A stretch of 64,000 nt of DNA, taken from assembly GCA_029962745.1 (NCBI GenBank), contig CM057167.1, positions 19,248,054 to 19,312,053 of the forward strand. The letters are read 5' to 3'. The notes under the pieces were generated by a model. That model did no database searches. It saw nothing but the letters and a program-made list of their open reading frames with translations, and was not told where the DNA came from. Shown here piece by piece: positions 40,691 to 51,091 of the stretch; position 1 is the stretch's first letter, and every line of letters starts with the position of its first letter. Source of the DNA: Echinometra lucunter. Lineage: Eukaryota; Echinodermata; Echinoidea; Camarodonta; Echinometridae. A program made the translations under genes and the position numbers.

Positions 40691-41109
40691 GGATAGTGCT
40701 CAGCGTACATGTATATAGCCAGCAGTGGAGTAACGTTAGAAATAGAATGTCACCATGCAGCACTGACCAAAAAAAATAAAAAATAAAAAAAATAAAAATA
40801 AATAAATAAACGAAAAGTGAATGGACCCATGACAGATTTCAAGATAATGCCAAGCTTTCAGCAAGTTGAAAGGTGAGATATGGGAAGAGGAGCAGACAAC
40901 ACTGGACAAGGAATGATTAAGTTAGACTCCAACAACATGACAACAGAGAGAAGCTCAAATTGAATCTCTTCTGAAAATGAAAAGAAGAGACAATCGAGAA
41001 TTCAAGACCTTGATTTAGGGGATATATTTCAGGAGATTATACCATAAAGTCATTTAGGGGTAAATGTTTTTTAAGCAAAGGCTCAAAAAATATATAAAGG
41101 TGTGTCCAG

Positions 41110-41525
41110 TCAGGACAGGAATTTATTGAAGCCTTATTTGATCAGCTTTTCTTCTTCAGAATTGGCAGCAACTATTTTTGTTATAATTTTAGATTGCTAC
41201 ATTTTTCTTATAAAAATAAAATGTCATGTACTGGTATGCAACTTGACAGAAAGTATGTTGAGAAGTTAAAACATTACCAATTTGCATGAAAAAAAAAGGT
41301 GATTTAGAACTTTCTGTCATACCAATTTAAGGAAATTTGTGCTGCCTTTCCTTTGAAAAATTTTCGGTATCAAATGACATAAACTTGCGTGTACACAACT
41401 GCAATAGGCACGGTATCTGTGTAATTTCTTGCTCTTTCTGGTTGTGTATATGATGTTTGATAGGGCTCTTCATCAAAGTTATAGGCCAAACTACACACTG
41501 TGGAATTCATCCGCAAGTGGGTTAA
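41110..41525 (+). repeat. piggyBac-like MITE (copy 3, left end worn)
   Basis: Shares GACAGGAATT, TTTGATCAGCTTTTCTTCTT, AATTGGCA and AGTGGGTTAA with the copy 75 bases downstream. The left TTAA is not recognisable and the right end is GTGGGTTAA. Confidence 0.7.
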
Positions 41526-41598
41526 TTATCAAATACTGCACATGTATCTTCTTCTCAGACTCAGTACCAGTGCCAGAGAAGTGCTCTGTTGTATTCTT

Positions 41599-42014
41599 TT
41601 AACCCATTCGTGACAGGAATTATTTAAAGCCTAATTTGATCAGCTTTTATTCTTCAAATTGGCAACACCAACATTTGTATTTCATTGCTACATTTTTCTT
41701 ATAAAATGTCATGTATCTGAAATGAATATAAATTGACAGAAATTACGATGAGAAGTCAAAAAGTTGCCAATTTGCAGGGGAAAACGGTAATTTTAAACCT
41801 TCTATCACATTGCCAATTTAAGGATTTTAATGCTTATTTTCCTTTTTAAAAATGTCACCATCAAACAACGAATATTGACGCAACCAAAATGGGCACAGTT
41901 TGTGTAGAATTTTTTGCTCTTTCTGCTCATGTATTTGGTATGATTTTTAGGGCTTTGCATCAAAAGATATTAGGCCAAACCACAAAATGTGGACCTCTGT
42001 CACAAATGGGTTAA
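41599..42014 (+). repeat. piggyBac-like MITE, TTAA-CCC ends (copy 4)
   Basis: TTAACCCATTCGTGACAGG mirrors CTGTCACAAATGGGTTAA. Both TTAA sites are intact. 416 bases. Lies in the first intron of the GT31 gene. Confidence 0.85.
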
Positions 42015-42136
42015 AATAGATATTGATAGTGATCATCTCAGCTGCAGCAAACCAATTTCATTTGCCTTTTTGAAATTCTTCTTTCCAGAACTACTGGTAT
42101 AACCGTCTGTCAGCTATTGTTCACAATTGCACTACA

Positions 42137-42673
42137 TACTGGGTGTCCCATAAAAAGCAGAACGATGGATTTTCAGTACTTTACCTTCAAAAAGTAGATA
42201 ATATTTCTACATCGGTGTGTAAAGCATCTTCTACCAAAGAGAATGATACCAAGATCATTGAATTTGGTGAATTAATTTTGATTCTATGCCCATTTCTTAA
42301 AATACAGTAATCTTCGAATTTCGCATGTTTTTTGCAACAGATGGGAGCAGAATTGTGTCGGGAATGACCTTTCATATGGCATGTTTTGTTATTAACATGC
42401 ATCATTGGGCTTCCCTCAAGCATCATTGAACGTCCTACATGTATTATGAAAAGCAGTCTTGACACATTTCTCCTCTCATCAGTTGCCAAAAATTTGAAAA
42501 TGACTGTATTTTAAGAAAAAGGTATAGAATCAAAATTACTGCACCAAATTCAGTCATCTTGGTATTATGCTCTTCGGTAGAGAATGCTTTACCCAATGAT
42601 GTAGAAAATTACATACTTTTTGAAGGTAAAATACTGAAAAAACACCATTCCCCTTTTTCTGGGACACCTGGTA
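42137..42673. repeat. Mariner-like foldback, TACTGGGTGTCCCA ends
   Basis: TACTGGGTGTCCCATAAAAA mirrors TTTTTCTGGGACACCTGGTA. Inner arms (CTTTACCTTCAAAAAGTA, CAAGATCATTGAATTTGGTG) pair with the right half. YCAGGGTGKCCC-like ends and a TA target suggest Tc1/mariner affinity. 537 bases, ends about 135 bases before the GT31 coding exon. Confidence 0.8.
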
Positions 42674-42855
42674 TACACAAACACACACACAAAAAGAGGC
42701 CACCATCTGATGTATTTTCTAACGTTTTATCGGAATTTAAGTACATGTACTGATCTGTATCAGGCTTTAATTGGTTTATTTGATGTTATGAATTCATTTG
42801 TTTTTATCAGCTAAGCCTGATGATGGAGCTGCCTGCATTGTAGTAGAACTGTAGA

Positions 42856-43896
42856 ATGAAGATGATGACTTGGCAGAACCTCCTCCCATTACTACTCGGA
42901 CTCGTCACTGGGGTGCTCTCTGCCATCAGCCTGTTGCAGTACCAAGGATTAACCACGCCTAGCATTGCCCCAGACCCAGACTATGCATTGGGAGGGACCA
43001 GCTTCTACTTTGTTTCACTGATTAAGAAAAGGGACGAAGAGCAGACGAGGCAAGGAGATAGTAATGGAATGCAGGAGAATGAGATCGAAGAGTGGCTTGG
43101 GAATGTTCGTTCCAAAGGAGATGAGGATACAGGTAGGAAGAAGCGTGAGAATCTTTTGTCAGAGGAGGTGGAGGAATACCGAGAAGAAGCAATGGGTTTG
43201 GATAAAGACTTGATGGAGATTGCTTCATTACCCGAGTTTGATACCTACAATGACGCCCAACGGCTTAAGGACAAGATGAGAGTCTTGTGCATGGTTGCTG
43301 TTACAGAAGATAATGTTGCATATATTACAGCAATAATGAACACATGGACAAATCAGTGCACCAGGGTTATGGTTGTAAGCAATGCACCTGTCAATATAAA
43401 GTCACATTTGCTTAGGACTGATCTGAAGCCTGGAAGATCTCACTCCTGGGCAAGGACAAAAGTGCTTCTTGCAGAGGCACATGACAGATTCATAGAAGAA
43501 TTTGACTGGTTTGTCAAAGTGCCACAGGATGGTTTTGTTGTCTTAGAAAACCTGAGATATCTCCTATTGCTTCACCAAGCGAATATCCCAGGCTATATTG
43601 GACATGTCTTCAAGGGACCAAGTGGTGGTGGTTCAGTCCTAGTCCTCAGCCGCTTCGCCCTTGAGGTGGTTGGTCCCAGTCTGATCGTCTGCGCAGCTGG
43701 GTACTTCCAAGGTTCTGATGATGAGGATGTTCTGGAAACGTGCTTCAGGAACCTTGATGTGATTTCTTTGATGAATGGACGTGACCAGGCAGGTGCATTC
43801 CGATTCCAGATGAAAGTTCCCGGGTTGGATCTACCTGGTGGCGCCACCAGACGGAAACAGTGGAACTGGAGATATACTGTACATCCTGATAGACAG
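42856..43896 (+). CDS. GT31 main coding exon
   Basis: 347 codons exactly, ending VHPDRQ before donor gtaatt, a weak donor. The ATG follows in-frame TAG codons in the 5' leader, and the membrane anchor immediately after it supports this start. It carries the anchor, stem and most of the glycosyltransferase fold, and the codon pattern is coherent throughout. Confidence 0.88.
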
Positions 43897-46800
43897 GTAA
43901 TTACACAAAAAATATATAGTGATACTGATATACATTGTAGCAGCAGCTGGACCCCTCCTGGTTTTTTTATGCCTCCGCCCATCGAAGGTGGGTGCTGGAG
44001 GCTATTTTATAAATGAAAAAGGCTCATTCTCATGATAACTTAAAGACGCTTAGTTGTGGGCTTTTATGGGGAATTTGACACCATGGGTGCTTACTCAGTA
44101 ACAGGTGTTGTCCATCACTATGAGTTTTATGACCAACAGACCTTATGTAATGCTCTGTATATTCCACCCTTCACCCCATATGGCAAAGTCATTATCCCAC
44201 TTTCCCTAGCCCGAGAATGCCTAAAGCAGGCCAAAGAATGTTTATGGTGGGACAGCTTGTTTTGCTGTGCTCCAGAAATGTAGCTCTATTACAGGTATTT
44301 CCAGTGCTTTTCTGGTGTCAACAAATTATGATCCACTCCCCATGAAAGCCCACGACTGAATGTCTTTAAGAACCCTGTGACAGATCAACTACGACCTTGG
44401 CTCATGTATGCATATGGGAGGGACAATGATCTTATTAGATTTGGGGGTCATGAGGTCAAAGTTCAAGGGTCATAGAGGTCATTATATACATGAAAATTGG
44501 CTTGTACTTGTGATAACTTGAGAACCATTTGTTGGATCAACTTCAAACTTGGTCATCATGTATGCATATGGGAGGGACAGTGATCTTATTAGATTGGGGT
44601 CACAAGGTCAAAGGTCAAAGATGTCATTGTATATGTGGAAATTGCTTGTTCTCGCGATAAGGTCATGTACATGTACAGGTGTATGAAGTAAACAATCAAA
44701 TGAGGTCTTTTTTTCTCGATAAGAAGAAAATGCTATGCTTTGGAATGGAAATCGACGTCTGTCACTCCTCTGTGCATTTATTACATGGGTTGTGTTGAAA
44801 CTGATCTCCCCAAAACTTTCCAAGATATTATGAACACAAAGACCGCTGTGACCTTTGACCCTTTGACCCCAAAATCTAAATCAGCTCATAGTTATTCCCG
44901 TAGATGAGCCAAGTTTAAAGTTGATCCGTCAAATGGTTCTCAAGTTATCGCCAGAACGCAAATACGCCGGACTGACGATCTTCAAACATAACGCCTTCAC
45001 TTATTTTACCCACTTATTATTTTACCACTTATTTTACTTATTTCACGTTATTGTTGGTCTATCGGACCTTCTAACTATCGGACCCTGTTGGACATTCGAT
45101 CTATAGAACCTTCGGACTATTGGACCCTCCTGGCATTCGGTCTATAGAACCTTCTGTCTATTGGGCCCTCTCGCACATTTGGTCTATCGAACCCTCTATC
45201 TATTGGGTGTTGGTCTATCGGACCCGCTAACTATCGGACCTTCTAGCTATAGGGCTGTAACCGATAAAGGAATAGAAAATGTAAATGAAAATGAAAATCG
45301 CCAGTTGGAGTTCCACGATTATAAATCAGAATAGAATTTAACGTTATATCGAAAGGGTGAAATACAAGCAAGTAATTATAAAAAAATATTCAAGATAAGC
45401 AGACAAATGATCATGATGGACTTTCCATACAAATATACATGTATAGAGGAGTGAGCAAAAATTTTGACATAGACTGAATTAGAGAATATAATATTCTCTA
45501 ATTCAGTGTATGTATATAATTCAGTGTCAATCATCTCAGGCTTGAACTATAGAAGAAATAATAGTGATTGTCAAAAAATGTCTCATTAATAGTAGAATTG
45601 CTCATGAATGCGCCCATGAGCTTATACCTCAGTTTTGAATTATCGCCGTTTTGTACTGAAAATTATGCATTTTGACCAATACATGTACAGTACATGTACA
45701 TGGACATGCACATGTGGAGTTGGGTTCCCCTCCTCCTTGGTTTGTTTAGGGTTTTATGTTCATAACATGTATGTCTTTTAATAACGTAAGAGTATGTTAA
45801 CCCATAGCAGTACAGAGCTTTCTTGAGGTCTAAATTAATCATGTTCAATCCCCAAATTGGCAATACAAATCATTTTTTTTCCATGTTTACATAGCTTGAA
45901 AAAAATAAATACGGATATAACATAAACCAAAATAATAATAATAATAATAATAATATGTAACATTTATATTGCGCTTAATACAATGTTTCTAAGCGCATGA
46001 GAAAAAGAGAGCAAAAGAGAAAAAAGTGGAAGAACACATATAAAATACATTAACTAAGAAGAGGATTGCCTAACAAGATGAGTCTTAAGAAGTCTTAAGA
46101 AGAAATGAAATATAATTGTAAAAATTGAATCAGAAATTGCCAATTTGAACACAGAAATAGTGATTATATATTATTCACTGCATTGCCAATTTAAAGAGTT
46201 TAATGATTAATTACACTTAAACTGCTCTAATTCGAGAATGCCACACTATACAGTGATGGGAATGGGCTCAAATTTGTCAGTGCATTTTTCTCTTTCTGCC
46301 CATGTATGATATGTACTGCCCAACATTCTGGACCAAAAGCGTCTCCTAAAGGTGATACTGTACCTCTATGGGTTATATGAGGGCATGATACCACATGAAG
46401 TGAGAAAATTTCATGCATGGAAAAGCTTTTAGGTTGAGCAGAATTGCTGACAACATATCATGCATGGATTATTGCTTATTCATTTGTGGAAGAGAAGGCA
46501 CACAAAATCACAAAATCTCCCACAGTATACAACAAAAGTTTCCTCTTTTTATGAAAAGAAAACCTTCATGTATGAATTGTCAGCTAAACAACTTGAGTTG
46601 CTGACAGAGACCCATCATGCATAGAATAGGTACACGTACACACTTGCTAGAGAAGGCACTCATCATATACACAGACAAGATATCATTCATTTTTTTCTCA
46701 TTGTCTGCCTAGATTTGCTTGTGTGAATGCTTGCTCTCTCCCATCTGTTGATATATGTAAAAGCCTACTGGAGCTTTGTAAATGAATAGCGATTTGCCAA

Positions 46801-49047
46801 TGAGAAAGTGCTTGTGAGGTGTGAGCCTTGATCATTCTGACTAAAGCATTGCTCTGCAATGGGCGTTTGGAAAGAGTTCTTTCTGGGTTAACAAAACAGA
46901 AATTATATGAGGGCATGATACCGCATGAAGTGAGAAAATTTCATGCATGAAAAAGCTTTTAGGTTGAGCAGAATTGCTGACAACATGTCATGCACGGATT
47001 ATTGCTTATTCATTTGTGGAAGAGAAGGCACACAAAATCACAAAAGCTCCCACAGTATACAACAAAAGTTTCCTCTTTTTACGAAAAGAAAATCTTCATG
47101 TATGAATTGTCAGCCAAACAACTTGAGTTGCTGACAGAGACACATCATGCATAGATTATAAATAGGTACACACTTGCTAGAGAAGGCACACTGCATATAC
47201 GTAGACAAAATTTCATTCATTTTTCTCATTGCCTAGATTTGCTTGTGTGAATGCCTGCTCTCTCCCATCTGTTGATATATGTAATAGCCTACTGGAGCTT
47301 TGTAAATGAATAGCGATTTGCCAATGAGAAAGTGCTTGTGAGGTGTGAGCCTTGATCATTCTGACTAAAGCATTGCTCTGCAATGGGCGTTTGGAAAGAG
47401 TTCTTTCTGGGGTTCGTGATTGGCAGTACAGTCATGCTGTTTTTTCTTGCTCATTTCTCGGTCGGCGGTGTCCCCTTCTTGAATCGTGTCGATGACGAGT
47501 TGGCTATTGAAGATATCAGAAACAGGACTTACTATTCTCAAACAAGCTGCATCCAGTTGACTAGGTTTGGGCCATGGATCTGTAAAAAATCTACTTTATA
47601 TGAACCGAAAGGTACCATTATCAGATCATTTTAGTTGATTAAGACTCGTGATATTACAAGTTACTGGAGACACCTTGTCATTGTTTTAGTTACTTGACTC
47701 TGTACTTGTTGAAGAAAGTGATTAGCTAACAAAAGTACAAAGTTTGTTTCCAAAGTTGAAATTATTCTGAACATGGTCTGCAATTTTAACTGAAGATCTT
47801 TCGCTTCAATAGTTAAATTGTTAATTGTGTATTTACATGTAAGTAGTATTGTGAGTTACTTTTTTCCCTGTGTTAATATTTGATATTTGTGAAGCGTTGT
47901 GAAACTTATCACCCATTGTGAGAGCTCCTGTGTTAAGTTGGTTAATTTGAGAAGTGCTGTGAAACTTATCACTCATTGTGGGAGCTCCTTGTAAATACTA
48001 AATATTGTATTTTACATGTATTGTATAATCTGGGCATCACCATCTCTTGCAGTTTTTCAAGTCATTTTTCTTCAGTATTTATTATTGTTAATTGTGTATT
48101 TCTGTAATATTCATTTGTAGATTATCTTTTTTCCTTTATTAAATTGTTCTTTTGATATTTGTGAAGCACTATGAAACTTATCACTGATTGTGAGAGCTCT
48201 TTTTAAATACTAATTATTGTATTATGTTTTACATGTATAGTATAATCTGGGCATCACCATCTCTTGCAGATTTTCAAGTCCCTGATCCTTTTCTTTAGTA
48301 TTTATTATTGTTAATTGTGTATTTCTGTAATATTCATTTGTAGATTATCTTTTTTCCTTTATTAAATTGTTCTTTTGATATTTGTGAAGCACTATGAAAC
48401 TTATCACTCATTGTGAGAGCTCTTTGTAAATATTAAATATTGTCTTGTGTTTTACATGTATTGTATAATCTGGGCATCACCATCTCTTGCAGTTTTTCAA
48501 GTCCCTGATCTTTTTCTTCAATAGTTAAATTGTTAATTATGTATTTCTGTAGTATTATCTTTTTTCCTTCAATATCAAGTTGGTTATTTGATATTTGTGA
48601 AGCGCAGTGAACCATGATCACTCACTGTATAAATACTAATACTGTATGATATTGCCAGGAGTATCCAATCTCCAGCCACAATTTTGATATTGATGAGATG
48701 TAGGTCCTGGATCGAGTATGCGTACAATTAAAGGTACAGCTGTACATGTAGCACCAACAGTGTTACATGTATGTGCCTGCATAAACTCTACATGTATATT
48801 GCATTTGATTTTGCTTTGTCTCATTTTTGTCACAGTCCACAGTTGTAGCATATTTTTTTCATCTTACTTTTGGCATTTTTTTTTTTTTTTTTTTTTGCAG
48901 GACAGTAGTTGCTGCCAGGAGCATCCGATCTCCTTCCACAATGTAGATATCAACGAGATGTATGTCCTTGAGTATGCCGTCCATCATCTCCGGCCTTTCG
49001 GGATAGGCAACTACACTTGCCTTTCATCGGGCCCTAGACTCGGGTGA
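42856..49047 (+). CDS. GT31-family C1GALT1/C1GALT1C1-like protein (join 42856-43896, 48901-49047)
   Basis: Type II membrane protein of 395 residues. It has a short N-tail, an anchor at about residues 9-29 (LLPLLLGLVTGVLSAISLL), an acidic stem, and a GT31 domain from about residue 138 (KMRVLCMVAV). Family landmarks are MNTWTNQC, FDWFVKVPQDGFVVLENLRY, DDEDVLETCFRNL, WNWRYTVHP, and in the second exon SCCQEHPISFH and LEYAVHHLRPFG. T-synthase adds beta1,3-galactose to Tn antigen in the Golgi, and Cosmc is its non-catalytic ER chaperone. Here the DxD metal site (ADDDT in T-synthase) is VPQDG, so catalysis is doubtful, although the GCC and WxWxY regions look T-synthase-like. Reading past the 43896 donor adds 39 residues, partly repeat-derived, then a stop. 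The cDNA 5' end probably includes 42811-42855 after acceptor tttatcag. Confidence 0.85.
43967..44665 (+). repeat. TATGCCTCCGCC element with AGGTCA arrays, copy 3 (interrupted)
   Basis: Starts TATGCCTCCGCCCATCGAAG 70 bases after the GT31 donor. It is split at its TTAA by the 44040-44369 MITE and resumes GAACCCTGTGACAGATCAAC with two further units. The right end is missing. A further piece in reverse orientation lies at 44832-44980. Confidence 0.9.
44040..44369 (-). repeat. TTAA-flanked MITE, AGACGCT ends (copy 2)
   Basis: TTAA-AGACGCTTAG to GAATGTCT-TTAA, inserted in GATAACTTAAGAACC of the surrounding repeat. Intact units of that repeat in this window (for example 24381-24395) show the uninterrupted site, so the TTAA duplication is exact. 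It is the reverse complement of 30870-31207. Confidence 0.95.
44832..44980 (-). repeat. Reverse-oriented unit of the AGGTCA-rich repeat
   Basis: TGACCTTTGACCCTTTGACC, CCAAAATCTAAATCAG, GAGCCAAGTTTAAAGTTGAT and GGTTCTCAAGTTATCGC are the reverse complement of one 150-base unit of the TATGCCTCCGCC element. Confidence 0.85.
45052..45255. repeat. Minisatellite, GGTCTATCGGACC-type unit
   Basis: About ten degenerate units of 18-25 bases built from GGTCTATCGGACC and TTCTAACTATCGGACCC. No coding potential. Confidence 0.9.
45797..46376 (+). repeat. piggyBac-like MITE (copy 5) with internal insertion
   Basis: TTAACCCATAGCAGTACAG to GTACCTCTATGGGTTAT, the closest relative of the 1534-1948 copy. Between CCAAAAT and GAAATATAATTG about 165 bases are inserted: an (AAT)n tract then CATTTATATTGCGCTTAATA and AAGCGCATGAG, resembling the 3' end of a SINE or LINE. 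Confidence 0.85.
46374..47411 (+). repeat. Tandem duplication (about 515-base units, period 530)
   Basis: Copy A 46374-46888 and copy B 46904-47411 match nearly throughout, from TATATGAGGGCATGATACC to ATGGGCGTTTGGAAAGAG and TTCTTTCTGGG. Copy A ends inside a coding start and then reads TTAACAAAACAG, while copy B runs on into open reading frame. Confidence 0.95.
47383..47634 (+). pseudogene. N-terminal fragment of a GT31 paralogue
   Basis: MGVWKEFFLGFVIGSTVMLF then FLAHFSVGG and an acidic stem (DDELAIEDIRNRTYY). A start Met, W, then LGFVxG inside a single anchor helix parallels the W/LLGLVTG anchor of the intact gene upstream. No catalytic domain follows and no donor fits the 48901 exon phase. 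A 9-codon stub of the same start lies at 46859-46887. It may be a decayed tandem paralogue or an unused alternative first exon. Confidence 0.5.
47840..48620 (+). repeat. Tandem repeat, about 220-base unit, about 3.5 copies
   Basis: TATAATCTGGGCATCACCAT and CTCTTGCAG recur at 48024, 48241 and 48464. Other shared blocks are GTGAAGCRCTRTGAAACTTA and GTTAATTGTGTATTTCTGTA. The GAAGCGCTGTGAAAC...GAGAGCTC core resembles a LINE or SINE 3' tail. Each unit carries a good-looking acceptor (catctcttgcag) inside the GT31 intron. Confidence 0.9.
48651..48725 (+). pseudogene. Relic duplicate of the GT31 terminal exon
   Basis: TGCCAGGAGTATCCAATCTC, CCACAATTTTGATATTGATG and AGATGTAGGTCCTGGA align base by base with the true exon at 48913-48980. 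The frame reads CQEYPISSHNFDIDEM and then a TAG stop. No pyrimidine-AG acceptor precedes it. It lies 250 bases upstream of the functional exon. Confidence 0.85.
48901..49047 (+). CDS. GT31 terminal exon
   Basis: 48 codons plus TGA after a very long pyrimidine tract and acceptor tttttgcag, phase 0. It encodes DSSCCQEHPISFHNVDINEM and YVLEYAVHHLRPFG, the conserved C-terminal block of C1GALT1 (GCCSDxAVSFH, LEYLVYHLRPYG). This fixes the gene end. ATTAAA at 49369 is a possible polyadenylation signal. Confidence 0.88.
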   Translation, partial: DSSCCQEHPISFHNVDINEMYVLEYAVHHLRPFGIGNYTCLSSGPRLG

Positions 49048-49186
49048 TCTTTGGAAATGTCTTGAAAGCAATCGACCAGTGATGAACTGTTGAGTGTCCA
49101 GCAAGGTACATTGTATTGGTACATGTAGGGTGGTGGGTTGTTTTACATGTACCTTATTGATGTTGAAACATGATCATGCTTTTATA

Positions 49187-49353
49187 AGTAAGCAACCAGG
49201 GGACCTACCTCTTTGAGTCATATCCATGGGACATGACAATGAGGATTAAAGACTCTTCATAGGGCACTGGTGCATACACTTGGTTTTGAATCCAGATACT
49301 GTACTCCCAGTATGAGACATCTACCATACCACTGAGCTATCATGTCTCCTCAG
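49187..49353 (-). repeat. tRNA-derived SINE, copy 2
   Basis: On the minus strand GACATGATAGCTCAGTGGTA then TGGTAG form an A box and GGATTCAAAACC a worn B box, spaced as in a tRNA. It shares its body with 8705-8863. Confidence 0.75.
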
Positions 49354-51020
49354 AATGTACATGTATGTATTAAAGTGAAGTGTAGATGTATGGGAGTGGA
49401 GATAGGTACAGTGTAGATTTGTTAAATGGCAAAGGATCCACCCAGCCATTTTGTAGAAAAAAAATAATACATTCCATATTTTAGGGAATTATGGTAATTA
49501 TCACCAAAAATACCTTCAAAATGGTCCAGACACTTTCCAAACGTAGTTGTGTAGATAATTCATGCTAATACCTGCAAGACTAAGAATATAAAAATAAGCA
49601 ACTCAAAGCTACATGTATTATCAGAAGATTTATGATTGCCTATTGATACCATATGCTCATTAACTGTGTCATTGTAGTGTTTGCACATTTCAGAAAGTGA
49701 TCAACAGGGATATTGAATATGCGGTTTGTCAGAAGTTGATGTGATCGTTTTATTATCAGCAAACTGCAATGAAAAGACAGGGTTGGTCATGATTAGGAAG
49801 ATGACATCATCTACAATGCATTGAGTGCAAAAGTCACAGGATAGCAAAAGATTTTAGATACATTGTACTTAAAAAAAATGTTGTTACTGATAAAATTGGA
49901 GAACCATTGAGGTGATGACCCGAGCTTTAATACATGTAGCTCATCTGTATAGAAAGGGCTGGTTTGACTAGGCAACTACATCAGTACCGAGAACGATTGG
50001 ATGTACATGTAATGTAAACTCTGTGTCAATCTGCTTTCTGGTTTATATACACAATCATATTCACACAAAATGTGAAATTCTTTTCAACTATTAGCCCATT
50101 GACTTCTTGTATCGGGTCGCCCCTGTATTAAGCCTGTGGGAACAAGATATTCAGTATTCAAGGGGTTATATGCATGTTCATACATGTATGTGAAATCATG
50201 TATGGAATAATTGAGTTTTTAGATACTTTTGAAAGACATGGAAGGATTGTTGGTTAGTTTGGGGTATTGATTTTACAGTTAGGGAGCAGCAGATGGAATG
50301 TTCTGTTTCCAAACCCTAGCCCAAGTCATCTCTGGCGTTAATAATGTTCGACACGTGTAACAGACTAAAAGCATAACATATCGTAAACTAGTTCATACAT
50401 GTACATGTGTAGAGTTTTATTGAAACCCCCCCCCCCCCCCCACCATTATCCATTTTTGTAAATTTGAGATATGTGCAATTGAAGTAACTGAAGGTATTGG
50501 CTAACTTTTCGAGCAGCTGATTTAAAAAATTCTCAAACTAAGATGAAACATGTGTATGAGTACTTGCATTTGTACTCAGAAACCCTGAAACCAACCATAA
50601 TTTCACATGAAAAACTGTTAATAAGATGCAAATGCTGATTTTATTAGTTTTGGTCTCATGAGACATATAATTAGAGGAGCATTTTCAACCAGTTAAAAAA
50701 AAAACGTTGGCTGCATCTCTCTCCCTGTACTGTACATGATATGCATACACACACATACACTGTTCCGGTGAACTCTGTATACATGCACGCTCCTTATGTC
50801 CAGCCTGTGCAACCGACCATTATATTTTCTTCAAACATTGGTTTACACTTTTAATATTTAAAAATCCTTTACTTCGACATTATACTTTGAAACTTTCAGA
50901 CTGGTATTTTTAAACTATAACTCTTGTGTTTATACCATTGTCAAGTAGCAAAATGAGATTTTTAAAAATTCTCACAATGTTAGCCTTTTACTTTTTTAAG
51001 ATCATGATACCGAACTATTT
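49354..51020. other. Intergenic sequence, nothing recognised
   Basis: AT-rich. It contains a C run at 50427-50442 and a degenerate foldback remnant near 50098-50165. No conserved coding or RNA gene is seen. Confidence 0.5.
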
Positions 51021-51027
51021 CCTTGAG

Positions 51028-51040
51028 ATATATATATGTA

Positions 51041-51087
<47 letters not shown>
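51028..51087. repeat. (TA)n microsatellite
   Basis: Nearly pure TATA run of about 60 bases. Ile/Tyr-rich frames across it are artefacts. Confidence 0.98.

Positions 51088-51091
<4 letters not shown>

Noticed and set aside
47840..48620. Regular spaced repeats resembling an array
   Set aside because: Units are 220 bases and degenerate with no short repeat/spacer pattern. The window is animal DNA, so a CRISPR array is excluded.
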